DNA of 64,000 nucleotides from Stutzerimonas stutzeri KOS6 (lineage in GTDB: Bacteria; Pseudomonadota; Gammaproteobacteria; Pseudomonadales; Pseudomonadaceae): NCBI RefSeq assembly GCF_000307775.2, contig NZ_KK020676.1:2098970-2162969 (forward strand), written 5' to 3'. The notes under the pieces are model-generated. The model searched no databases. It saw only the letters and a list, made by a program, of their open reading frames with translations, and was not told the DNA's origin. Each line of letters starts with the position of its first letter. The first letter of the stretch is position 1. Both the position numbers and the translations under genes were made by a program. Below, piece by piece: positions 45,053-53,495 of this stretch.

Positions 45053-46071
45053 TGGCGTTGGATGCTCAAATCTTGCAGCGCCTAACCCAGGACAGCCCGA
45101 AAGAGGCGTGGCGCATCATTACCGAACGGGCGCTAGAGATTGCCTCCAAACCGCTGGCCGAAGGCAATGCCCCCGGCGAAGTGGTCAAGCGTGACCGCGA
45201 AATTGGCGAGCTCGATTTATTCCTTGCCTCTAGCGGCTGGGATCTGTGGCAGACCTTTGGTCAACCCGAAGTCAGTGGTGTGGAACGTACCTCAGACCGG
45301 CTTGCGTGCTGGTGGAACGAGCCTGGTTATGGCCATAGCGCCGCTCGCGCCGTACTGATTCTTGACGCCCTCTCGCTGCGTGAACTGCCCTGGCTGCTGC
45401 AAGGAGCCAAAGAGCGTGGATTCACCCTGCACACAGTGGCCGCTACTGCATCCGAGCTGCCTAGTGAGACCAACCCGTTTGCCCGCGCATTAGGGCTGGC
45501 CAGCCGCAGCCAACTGCAAGCCAACGGCGGCGGCTTGGCGCATAAGCTGCAACCGGCACAGACCGAAACCATCGATCTGCCGTGGAAGGACTGCGCGGGC
45601 TTGGTGGGCAACGCCTCGGGCGCGAAGAACTGGGTGTTCTGGCACCACTGGCCAGATGCCAAGCTGCACGATTACGGCGCAGGCCAGGGGCTGGAGCTCC
45701 TAACCAAAGATGCCGCGCAGCAACTTACCAGTGACGACTTTTGGGGCTTTGTTGAGCGCCTCGCCGCTGGGCGGCGCTTGGTCATCACATCGGATCACGG
45801 CTACGCTGCCACTGGCTATTTCCCTGATGCCGATGGCGAGGTTGCCGCTCACCTTAAACAAACTTTTTCAAGCGGACGCAGCAAGGCGGGGAATGGCGAT
45901 GTAGGCCCCTTCGTTCCTCCGGTCGCATTGCAAATCGACAGCCCGCATGGTGCGCATCTGTTGGCCTTGGGCCGCAGGAAATGGCGCAGTCAAGGTGGCT
46001 ATCCGACGTTGACGCATGGTGGCCTCTCGCTGCTGGAGGTGCTTTCGCCTTGGATTGAGATAAGCAAATGA
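45052..46071 (+). CDS. pglZ-like: PglZ-domain protein (alkaline-phosphatase fold)
   Basis: A 339-residue protein. Its signatures are those of the PglZ domain, the hallmark of BREX and Pgl systems: VLILDALSLRELPWLL with D105 at the metal site, TSDHG with D248-H249, and the characteristic LTHGGLSLLEVLSPW with H322 near the C-terminus. It is much shorter than typical BREX PglZ proteins (about 700-850 residues), consisting of a 95-residue N-terminal part and the domain itself. The protein is made in coupling with the DUF499 ATPase. PglZ proteins have a metallophosphatase fold; their substrate in defence is not settled. Confidence 0.82.
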   Translation: MALDAQILQRLTQDSPKEAWRIITERALEIASKPLAEGNAPGEVVKRDREIGELDLFLASSGWDLWQTFGQPEVSGVERTSDRLACWWNEPGYGHSAARAVLILDALSLRELPWLLQGAKERGFTLHTVAATASELPSETNPFARALGLASRSQLQANGGGLAHKLQPAQTETIDLPWKDCAGLVGNASGAKNWVFWHHWPDAKLHDYGAGQGLELLTKDAAQQLTSDDFWGFVERLAAGRRLVITSDHGYAATGYFPDADGEVAAHLKQTFSSGRSKAGNGDVGPFVPPVALQIDSPHGAHLLALGRRKWRSQGGYPTLTHGGLSLLEVLSPWIEISK

Positions 46072-46105
46072 GCAGGTTTGGGCACATATTTCGGAGCATA
46101 GGCTA

Positions 46106-47134
46106 ATGGCGCAAGCTGATTTATTAGTTGATCTGGTCAAAACCGCGACCAGCGGGGATCAGCTTGCCTTTCGCAAAGCGGCTGAAGGGCTGATCCAGGA
46201 GGAGAAGCAGAAAGGGCACCGGCTGCTTGCAGAGCGGCTTGCCAAGGCATTGCAGCCCAGTGCCATTCAGGCCGCACGCCCGCCGGCTGGCAAGGCCGTG
46301 GGCAACAGTCCGCACAAAGACCTGTTCTACGAGATCACGCCTGAGCGCAACCTGCAAAGCTTGGTATTGCCAGAAAAGATCAGGGCACAGATACAAGAAT
46401 TGGTGGAGGAACAGCATCGGGCAGAGTTGCTGCACGCCCACAATCTGCGCGCCAGAAACAGCGTCCTGCTCGCTGGCCCGCCAGGCAACGGAAAAACCAC
46501 CTTGGCGGAAGCGCTGGCATTCGAGCTGATGTACCCGCTCATCGTCATTCGCTACGAAACCTTGGTTGGCAGCTATCTAGGTGAAACCTCCAGCCGGTTG
46601 AAGAGCGTAATGGAATACGCCAGAACGCAGCGTTGCGTTCTGTTCTTCGACGAATTTGAAACGCTTGGCAAGGAGCGTGGCGATACCCATGAAACGGGAG
46701 AAATAAAGCGCGTCGTCAGCACCTTGCTGATGCAACTGGATGAAATGCCTGACTATGTGGTGGTCGTTGCAGCCAGCAACCATCCAGAGCTTTTGGATAA
46801 GGCGGTCTGGCGGCGCTTTCAGTTGCGCATTGAATTGGCAACCCCGACCCGTGAGCAACTGACGCAATACATCGCCTCCATTGGCGAGCGATGCAGTGTG
46901 AAATTCGGCTATGAACCTGAAACATTGGCAAAGCATCTGCTGGGGCTGAATTTTGCAGAGACCGAAGAATTTTGCTTGGGCGTCGTTCGTCGTGCCGTGC
47001 TCGACATGAAAACGGATAACGCCCAACAAATTACCAAGCTGAAGCTGGAGCAATGGAAAGGCCGCCTGAAGCCAGCCGCAAAAAAGCACCCGAAAGCCGC
47101 TGGCGATGTGACTGAAGAGGGGACGAACCGCTGA
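46106..47134 (+). CDS. AAA+ ATPase, partner of the subtilisin-like protease
   Basis: A 342-residue single-domain AAA+ protein of the classical (FtsH/spastin-like) group. Walker A is GPPGNGKT at residues 124-131, Walker B CVLFFDEFETLG at 177-188, sensor-1 Asn is at 225 (ASNHPEL), and the Arg finger R236-R237. The N-terminal 110 residues are helical and probably a substrate or partner-binding domain. Its stop overlaps the protease start by one base (TGATG), so the two are made in fixed ratio. By analogy with AAA+ proteases, it may recognise, unfold or gate substrates for the subtilase. Confidence 0.88.
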   Translation: MAQADLLVDLVKTATSGDQLAFRKAAEGLIQEEKQKGHRLLAERLAKALQPSAIQAARPPAGKAVGNSPHKDLFYEITPERNLQSLVLPEKIRAQIQELVEEQHRAELLHAHNLRARNSVLLAGPPGNGKTTLAEALAFELMYPLIVIRYETLVGSYLGETSSRLKSVMEYARTQRCVLFFDEFETLGKERGDTHETGEIKRVVSTLLMQLDEMPDYVVVVAASNHPELLDKAVWRRFQLRIELATPTREQLTQYIASIGERCSVKFGYEPETLAKHLLGLNFAETEEFCLGVVRRAVLDMKTDNAQQITKLKLEQWKGRLKPAAKKHPKAAGDVTEEGTNR

Positions 47135-49758
47135 TGGCAACCTCTCTTCCGCTTCTGATGTTTCCGCAAGCAAGAACCATCCCCCCGCCCAAAGGACGGC
47201 CTATCGTAATCGGCCAACCCCATGTTCCCGGACATGGAAAGCAGGTGGAGCGCTTGGATGTGCAACTGACCACGTTGCAACAAGACTTCGAGCGCTACAA
47301 AGCCAGCGTCAGCGGCTCCGTGGCTGGCCTTGAGCCTGAAACGGTCTTGGTGATTGTGATTGCAGGTAGCGTCAATGAGTTTCGGCAGGCTGTCGAAGCC
47401 ATTGGCCTAGAGTGGATGGGCGAATGGGATATTGATGACATTCCGCCCGATGAGGATTTTTTCGAGCGCAACACCAAAGGGGAGCGCACGAACAAGGCCA
47501 TCAAAGGACGCATGTTCCTCTCGCTCGGCAACGAAGCAGGAATGCGGGAGCTTCTCTCGCTGTGGGAGAAGTGGCGGGACAACAAAACGCTGCCAAGCGG
47601 AAAAACAAAATGGCGCGATGTCTTCAACCAGACCGTGCAAATCCGCCGCTGGGGAATTGAAGAGGCGCTGCGCGAGACAGGCATGCTGGATCGCTGGCAG
47701 GATTTGCTGAACCCCATCAATCCTGCTGAAGCGATCCGCTTTCAGATCGAGCTGTTTTACCGCAGATCAGAAGACAGGCGCAGGCAGAGCGAACGCAACG
47801 TCGCCACTCTTCTGCAAGCTGCGGGCGGTAAAACTTTGGGCGGCTTCATCGACATGCCGGAAATTGCCTTTCACGCGGTGAAGGCTGAACTGCCCGCGGA
47901 GCGCATCCAGCAACTTTTGAACGACCTGGAATCCGAGAGCCACGACACTGACATCCAGCTCTTCAAATTTCATGGCGTCATGTATTTCCGCCCCACTGGG
48001 CAAAGCCTTGCAGTCACGGAAGATGGTGAGGGTGTCGATACGGAAATAGCCGAAGGGGTCGTTGACCTTCCTCCCATCGCGGCCATTCTCGACGGTGTGC
48101 CCAATGTGCAGCATCAAGCACTGAAGGGCCGCTTGCTGTTGGACGACCCGGACAATCTTTCCGCGCAGTACCAACCGGGCGACAGAAAGCACGGCACGGC
48201 AATGGCGTCTTTGGTGGTGCATGGAGAAATGGCTGACGGCCAAGCCGATCCGTTGCCGCGTCTGGTGTATGTGCTGCCCATCATGCAGCCAGACCCTCAC
48301 TCCATGAACCGGAGCGAGCATGTCCCCGACGAAGTATTTTTCGAGGATCGCATCGCGCGAGCGGTTCGGCGGATGTTTGAAGGCGAAGGCGCGGCGCCTG
48401 CACAGGCTCCCACCATTTGCGTCATCAACCTCTCTATCGGCGACCCTTCACGCCCGTTCATTCACACACCCAGCCCTTGGGCAAGACTGCTGGATTGGCT
48501 GTCGTGGAAATACCGCGTGCTTTTCTGCGTCAGCGCCGGGAACTATCCCGAAGCCATCGACATTGCACTGTCTGGAACGGACTACTTGGCCTTGACCGAC
48601 CCGAAGAAGGTCGAGCATGTGCTCAAGTGCATCCAGGCCCAGTTATCCGGACGGCGCATCCTGTCCCCGGCAGAAGCCATCAATGCCATCACTGTCGGCG
48701 CGACCCACGCTGACAATGGCGGAAACTACTATCAAGGGCAGCGTACAGACTTGCTGCCCGGCGCGCCGTTGTTCAGCCCTGCCGCACGGCTTGGGCATGG
48801 CTTCCGTCGCTCAGTCAAGCCGGAAATCCTGTTCCCCGGTGGTCGGCAGTTGTATCGCACGCCAGTGCTGGACAGCCAAACCGTCTATCAACCCGATGGT
48901 GGGCTTGCAGCGCCGGGGCAACAAGTCGCCTGGGACAGCAATCAGGCTGGCGCTTTGTCGAAAACCGTCCATACACGCGGCACCAGCAACGCCACCGCCC
49001 TTGCCACGCGCAGTGCGGCACGCATTTATGAAATGCTGGATGCGCTGCGCGGGGATCACGAAGACAGCATTCCGCAGGGGCTGATTTCCGTACTCATCAA
49101 GGCGCTACTGGTTCATGGTGCCAAGCAGGATGATGACGCTTGCGAGGCCATCGCTGCCGCGTTGAAAACGCGAGATAACTCGCGCCAATTCAAAGAGGTG
49201 ATGTCGCGCTATCTTGGCTATGGCGCAGTGCAGATCGAACGTGTGTTGGCGTGTACCGAGCAGCGCGGCACGGTGCTGGGCTGCGGCGAAATCCGTGAGA
49301 ACGAAATCCACGAATATCGCCTGCCGCTACCGCCCGGCCTGTCCAGCAGCCAGGAATGGCGTCGGATGGTGGTGACCTTGGCATGGTTCAGCGCAGTCAA
49401 TCCTAACCACCGGAATTTCCGCGAGGCCAAGCTGGAAATGTCCCCAGCCAATAACTGGGGCACTTTGCCGCTGAAGCTTGCGCGTCAAGACGGGGATCAC
49501 AATCAGGTGCTGCGCGGAACGGTGCAGCATGAGGTGCTCGAAGGCACAGACCAAATCGCGGCATTTCAGGACGGCGACAGCATCTTGCTGCACATCGCGT
49601 GCAAGAAGGATGCAACGGCACGTCTGGACGATGCCATTCCCTATGGCCTGGCTGTCACCCTGGAGGTGGCCGAAGGCATCCAGATTCCAATTTACGAACA
49701 ACTGCGCACCCGGCTTCAGCCTCAAGTCGCTGTCAGTGCAGTTGGGGGTACACCTTAA
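47134..49758 (+). CDS. Large subtilisin-like (S8) serine protease of the defence operon
   Basis: An 874-residue protein. An N-terminal region of about 300 residues has no recognised fold. The S8 peptidase domain is at about 310-650, with the full catalytic triad: D320 (AILDG), H353 (KHGTAMASL) and S618 (RGTSNATAL), and the oxyanion Asn N470 (FCVSAGN). The last 220 residues are beta-rich. There is no signal peptide, so it acts in the cytoplasm, unlike most secreted subtilases. A cytoplasmic protease would need tight control, which the AAA+ partner or infection may provide. It could cut a phage protein, a host protein in an abortive response, or another component of the system. Confidence 0.92.
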   Translation: MATSLPLLMFPQARTIPPPKGRPIVIGQPHVPGHGKQVERLDVQLTTLQQDFERYKASVSGSVAGLEPETVLVIVIAGSVNEFRQAVEAIGLEWMGEWDIDDIPPDEDFFERNTKGERTNKAIKGRMFLSLGNEAGMRELLSLWEKWRDNKTLPSGKTKWRDVFNQTVQIRRWGIEEALRETGMLDRWQDLLNPINPAEAIRFQIELFYRRSEDRRRQSERNVATLLQAAGGKTLGGFIDMPEIAFHAVKAELPAERIQQLLNDLESESHDTDIQLFKFHGVMYFRPTGQSLAVTEDGEGVDTEIAEGVVDLPPIAAILDGVPNVQHQALKGRLLLDDPDNLSAQYQPGDRKHGTAMASLVVHGEMADGQADPLPRLVYVLPIMQPDPHSMNRSEHVPDEVFFEDRIARAVRRMFEGEGAAPAQAPTICVINLSIGDPSRPFIHTPSPWARLLDWLSWKYRVLFCVSAGNYPEAIDIALSGTDYLALTDPKKVEHVLKCIQAQLSGRRILSPAEAINAITVGATHADNGGNYYQGQRTDLLPGAPLFSPAARLGHGFRRSVKPEILFPGGRQLYRTPVLDSQTVYQPDGGLAAPGQQVAWDSNQAGALSKTVHTRGTSNATALATRSAARIYEMLDALRGDHEDSIPQGLISVLIKALLVHGAKQDDDACEAIAAALKTRDNSRQFKEVMSRYLGYGAVQIERVLACTEQRGTVLGCGEIRENEIHEYRLPLPPGLSSSQEWRRMVVTLAWFSAVNPNHRNFREAKLEMSPANNWGTLPLKLARQDGDHNQVLRGTVQHEVLEGTDQIAAFQDGDSILLHIACKKDATARLDDAIPYGLAVTLEVAEGIQIPIYEQLRTRLQPQVAVSAVGGTP

Positions 49759-52700
49759 ATGGCCACCAAAAAAGAACTACTTCAACAAGCCGTCGCCAAA
49801 GCCGTCGGTGCGGGAAAGCCTGTCGCGCTGGAAACCGTCGATTTCAACGACCCCAACCGCCCCAAGACCTGCCTGGAGGTGGACTTCCCGATCCTGCCCG
49901 TCAATCAGGTGGCGATCATCGAAGGCAACGCGGGCAAGCCGATCTACCAGATGTCCAAGTGGTGGGCGCGGCGACGCTCCAGCGTATTCCGCTCAATGTT
50001 GATCGCGGCAGCCACCAAGGCCCCCGAAGATAAATCGCACGCGGCCAAGCTGGTGTGGGACAACTACTACGCCAATCACCAGAAGAAAGGCGCGTTCAAG
50101 CACCTGAAGGTGGCCGACATCTTCATGGGCGGCGGCACCACGCTGGTGGAAGGCTCGCGCCTGGGCATGCAGATGGTCGGCAACGACCTCAACCCGGTCG
50201 CGTGGTTCGTGGTCAAGCAGGAACTGGCCAACGTCGATCTGGAGGAAGTGAAGAAGCTGCTCGCCGAGATTGAGGCCGAGGTCAAGCCGCAGATCATGCC
50301 GTACTACTACTGCGACGGCCCGGAGGGTGAGAAAGGCACGTGGACACACTTGCCGTCCAACAAGGCGATGCCTTCCGATTTCGACCCGCTGACCATCCCG
50401 CGCGACGAGCGTAAGGACTACCGTTACGAAGGCCCGGAGGCGATCTATACCTTCTGGGCCAAGCACGGCCCTTGTCAGGTGACGGGTTGCGGCCACCGCA
50501 CGCCGATCATGACCAGCCCGGTGATGGCCGTGAAGACCATCAGCGTGAAGCACTGGGAGCACACGTGCAGCAAATGCGGCGGCGAATTCCACGTTGAGGA
50601 GGAAGCCGCACGGATGGCGCCCGATTCGCCGCTGTATGTGGCGCCGGATGAATACCCGTTCTCCGTGCTCGATCGCAGGAAAGGCGTGATCTGCCCGCAT
50701 TGCGACCATGCGGCAATGGTCAACCTGGGCAAGCCGAAAAAGCCGAACAAAAAGGTCGAGCTGAGCCTGCTGGTGCATCCGCAATGGCTGGCGGGCGAAG
50801 CCAAGCAGGACGCGAATGGCCAGCCCTACGGCGGCTCGGCGCAGGACGACGTGGCCGCGACAACGCGGTGGGACGGTGCGCGCGCATCCAAGATTCGCCT
50901 GCTAGAGGTGCGTGGTGCGCTGCCAGATGAGGTGACCTGCCCGGAAACGAAGATCACCTTTGCGCCGGAAAACGGCACGGTGCCGAAAAAATCCCACTAC
51001 GCCTGCGCAGCTTGTGGCACGGTGCAGGATGTGTTGACGACCATCAAGGCGACGGGCAAGACCGGGCCGATGGCGGCGTATGCGGTGCAGGGCTATGCGC
51101 CCAAGCGCGATGCGGCAGGCAAACCCTATAGCGGCCGCTTCTTCGCAGCCTACGGCACGCCGCACGCGCGGCAATACGACACGGCGTTCGCTGAATGGGA
51201 AGCGCGCAAGGATGACGACCTCAAGGACTACTGGCCACGCTCTGAGCTTCCCTACGGCTTCATGACCCACCACCTACAAGGTGGCGTTCCGAACCACGGT
51301 TTCACGCACTGGTGGACGATGTTCAATCCCCGCCAGTTGCTGGTGCAAGCGCAATTGCTCAAGGCAGTAGTAGAGCTTGGCACCTACGGCTGGCAGGTGC
51401 GGGAGTATGTTCTTGGCGCCTTTCAGCAGTATTTGCGCAACGAGAACATGTTCTGCTTCTGGGACATCAGTAGAGACTGCCTTGCTCCCCATCTGAGCAA
51501 TAACAACTATCACCCTAAGAACAATGTCGTCGAGAACTGTGTGTTCCCTTCGTTAGGCCGCGGTAACTGGGCTTCTTGCATCGAGGGGATCATTGAAGGC
51601 CGCGAATGGGCAACTCAGCCGTGGGACTCGCTGAGTATGGAGGGGCTGAAGCGCCGCGATCCCGTGTTGGCTGACCAACTGAGCGGCAAAAGCGAAAAGG
51701 TGTTTCCAGGCGATCCAGTGCTGGATGTGGCCGTGCATCAGGGCTCATCCACTGATCTGGCGCAGCTTGAAAGCGGCAGCCTCGATCTGGTCATCACCGA
51801 TCCACCCTTTGGGGGCTTGCTGCACTACTCAGAACTATCCGACTTCTTCTACGTCTGGCTGCGCCTGGCGCTCAAGGGCAAGTACCCAGCGATCTTTGGC
51901 ACGGAATACACGCCCAAGTCACTGGAGGCAGTGGCCAACCGCGCTCGCGAGCCGGAAGATCCAGATGGTTTCTACCAGCGCCTGCTCACGCAGTGCTGGC
52001 GCGAGGCACATCGCCTCTTGAAGCCCAGCGGCATCCTGGCTTTCACCTTCCACCACAGCGAGGACGAGCCGTGGGTGGCGGTACTGGAGTCGTTGTTCGA
52101 CGCGGGCTACTACCTCGAAGCGACCTACCCGATCCGCTCTGATGAAACCAAGGGTGAAGGCGAATTCGGCTCCAAGACCATCGAGTACGACATCATCCAC
52201 GTCTGCCGCAAGCGCACGGAAGAACCCAAGCCAGTGAGCTGGGGCCGGATGCGCCGCGAAGTGATGGCCGATGTGCGCCAACTACAAGCGATGCTGGAAA
52301 ACCACGCCAAAGAGGGTCTGCCCGCCGCCGACATCCAGGTCATCCGGCGCGGCAAGGCGCTGGAATATTTCTCGCGCCACTACGGCAAGGTCTATGTGGA
52401 CGAAGGCCGCACCATCTCCGTCCGCGACGCGCTGGTCGGTATCAACCAGCTCATCGACGAAGACGCCGACAAGGGAAAGGAACCGCCGCCGGTCAACGCC
52501 GAACCGATGTCACGCCAGTTTCTGCGCACCTTCGGGGCTGCGACTGAAATGAAGCGCGACCAGTTGCAAAAGTTTCTGCGCGGCACCATCACCACGCCGG
52601 ATGACTTTGTACAGCGTGGCTGGTGCAGCGAAGAGAAGAAGGTATTTACACGCACCAATCCGCTCGATTTCGCCCGCGATTGGTCGGGTAAGCACAGGCG

Positions 52701-52977
52701 CAAGCTCACCTCTGATCTCGATCAGGCGATGGTGCTGATCGGTGCGTGCGTGGATGGCAGCGGCATCAATGCCTCGGACACGCTGACGAACGACAACTTC
52801 AAGCCGCACATCGCGCTCAAGCCGCTGCTGGAATGGCTGCAAAAGAACGGCTCGGATCAGACCACCCGCAACGCGGCGTCGCGCGCGGTGGCGATCTTCT
52901 CCACCTGGCAAGCCAGCCAGGCGCCCAAGCCGCAGCAGGTTTCGCTGTTCGATGACGATGGGGAGTACACGCAATGA
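49759..52977 (+). CDS. DUF1156 adenine-specific DNA methyltransferase, PglXI-like
   Basis: A 1072-residue protein of the DUF1156/COG1743 family, the PglXI methylase of BREX type 3. The N-terminus has the family's KWWARRRSSVFRSML motif and the SAM-binding loop DIFMGGGTTLVEGSRLG at about 120-136. Four zinc-ribbon-like Cys pairs lie between 230 and 430 (CQVTGC, CSKCGG, CPHCDH, CAACGT). The catalytic DPPF is at residues 681-684 (VITDPPFGG). The SAM motif precedes the catalytic motif, as in alpha-type N6-adenine methylases. It probably marks host DNA at a short non-palindromic site, so that unmarked phage DNA is recognised. It begins directly after the protease stop. Confidence 0.9.
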   Translation: MATKKELLQQAVAKAVGAGKPVALETVDFNDPNRPKTCLEVDFPILPVNQVAIIEGNAGKPIYQMSKWWARRRSSVFRSMLIAAATKAPEDKSHAAKLVWDNYYANHQKKGAFKHLKVADIFMGGGTTLVEGSRLGMQMVGNDLNPVAWFVVKQELANVDLEEVKKLLAEIEAEVKPQIMPYYYCDGPEGEKGTWTHLPSNKAMPSDFDPLTIPRDERKDYRYEGPEAIYTFWAKHGPCQVTGCGHRTPIMTSPVMAVKTISVKHWEHTCSKCGGEFHVEEEAARMAPDSPLYVAPDEYPFSVLDRRKGVICPHCDHAAMVNLGKPKKPNKKVELSLLVHPQWLAGEAKQDANGQPYGGSAQDDVAATTRWDGARASKIRLLEVRGALPDEVTCPETKITFAPENGTVPKKSHYACAACGTVQDVLTTIKATGKTGPMAAYAVQGYAPKRDAAGKPYSGRFFAAYGTPHARQYDTAFAEWEARKDDDLKDYWPRSELPYGFMTHHLQGGVPNHGFTHWWTMFNPRQLLVQAQLLKAVVELGTYGWQVREYVLGAFQQYLRNENMFCFWDISRDCLAPHLSNNNYHPKNNVVENCVFPSLGRGNWASCIEGIIEGREWATQPWDSLSMEGLKRRDPVLADQLSGKSEKVFPGDPVLDVAVHQGSSTDLAQLESGSLDLVITDPPFGGLLHYSELSDFFYVWLRLALKGKYPAIFGTEYTPKSLEAVANRAREPEDPDGFYQRLLTQCWREAHRLLKPSGILAFTFHHSEDEPWVAVLESLFDAGYYLEATYPIRSDETKGEGEFGSKTIEYDIIHVCRKRTEEPKPVSWGRMRREVMADVRQLQAMLENHAKEGLPAADIQVIRRGKALEYFSRHYGKVYVDEGRTISVRDALVGINQLIDEDADKGKEPPPVNAEPMSRQFLRTFGAATEMKRDQLQKFLRGTITTPDDFVQRGWCSEEKKVFTRTNPLDFARDWSGKHRRKLTSDLDQAMVLIGACVDGSGINASDTLTNDNFKPHIALKPLLEWLQKNGSDQTTRNAASRAVAIFSTWQASQAPKPQQVSLFDDDGEYTQ

Positions 52978-53486
52978 GGCAGGTGCTCGATACGGTATGG
53001 CAACGGCGCGGCACCAGCTGGCTGTGGGATGAGGAGGCACGCAACACAGTGTGCGCGGCGGGCGAGGTTTGGAGCCTGCGGCAGTTTTTGCAGGCGGCTG
53101 CCCCCGGTGCGCAGGGCTGGCCGGATGACCTGCCCAGCAACGGCGGGCAGACGTTGCTGGTGGCTGGGCTGGAAGGCAGTCTGGACCTGCTGGCACCCGA
53201 TCAAGGCGAAATCTGGCTGGGCGACACGATCAAACGCGCCATCCTGTCATTTCAGGATGAATACGCAGGCGAAGCCGCCTTGATTTTCTGGCTGCCGCAG
53301 GGCCAAGGCCGTTTGCGCGTGCAGGCTTCCACCGACGCAGTGAACTGGCTGTGTGAAGCGCCGCATCGGGGTCAACAGCTGGACTTTGGCCGCCTTCTGT
53401 GGGGTGAGGCCAACGAGTACCCGCAGGAAATTTTGCTGCGCGAGGGCGCGAAAGCGGCTGGCCTGTTCCACCTTCGGATTACTTGA
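52974..53486 (+). CDS. Unrecognised 170-residue protein of the defence operon
   Basis: A 170-residue protein of no family I recognise. It starts MRQVLDTVWQRRGTSWLWDE. It has a strand-rich centre (GQTLLVAGLEGSLDLL), an amphipathic helix (TIKRAILSFQDEYAGEAALIFWLPQG) and a hydrophobic C-terminus (GAKAAGLFHLRIT). There are no metal-binding or catalytic motifs and no membrane segment. The start overlaps the methylase stop (ATGA) and it lies 9 bases before the helicase, so it is an integral part. It may be an adaptor between methylase and helicase, in the position where BREX loci carry BrxB or BrxF, though I see no similarity to either. Confidence 0.75.
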   Translation: MRQVLDTVWQRRGTSWLWDEEARNTVCAAGEVWSLRQFLQAAAPGAQGWPDDLPSNGGQTLLVAGLEGSLDLLAPDQGEIWLGDTIKRAILSFQDEYAGEAALIFWLPQGQGRLRVQASTDAVNWLCEAPHRGQQLDFGRLLWGEANEYPQEILLREGAKAAGLFHLRIT

Positions 53487-53495
53487 GGCCAGCGC

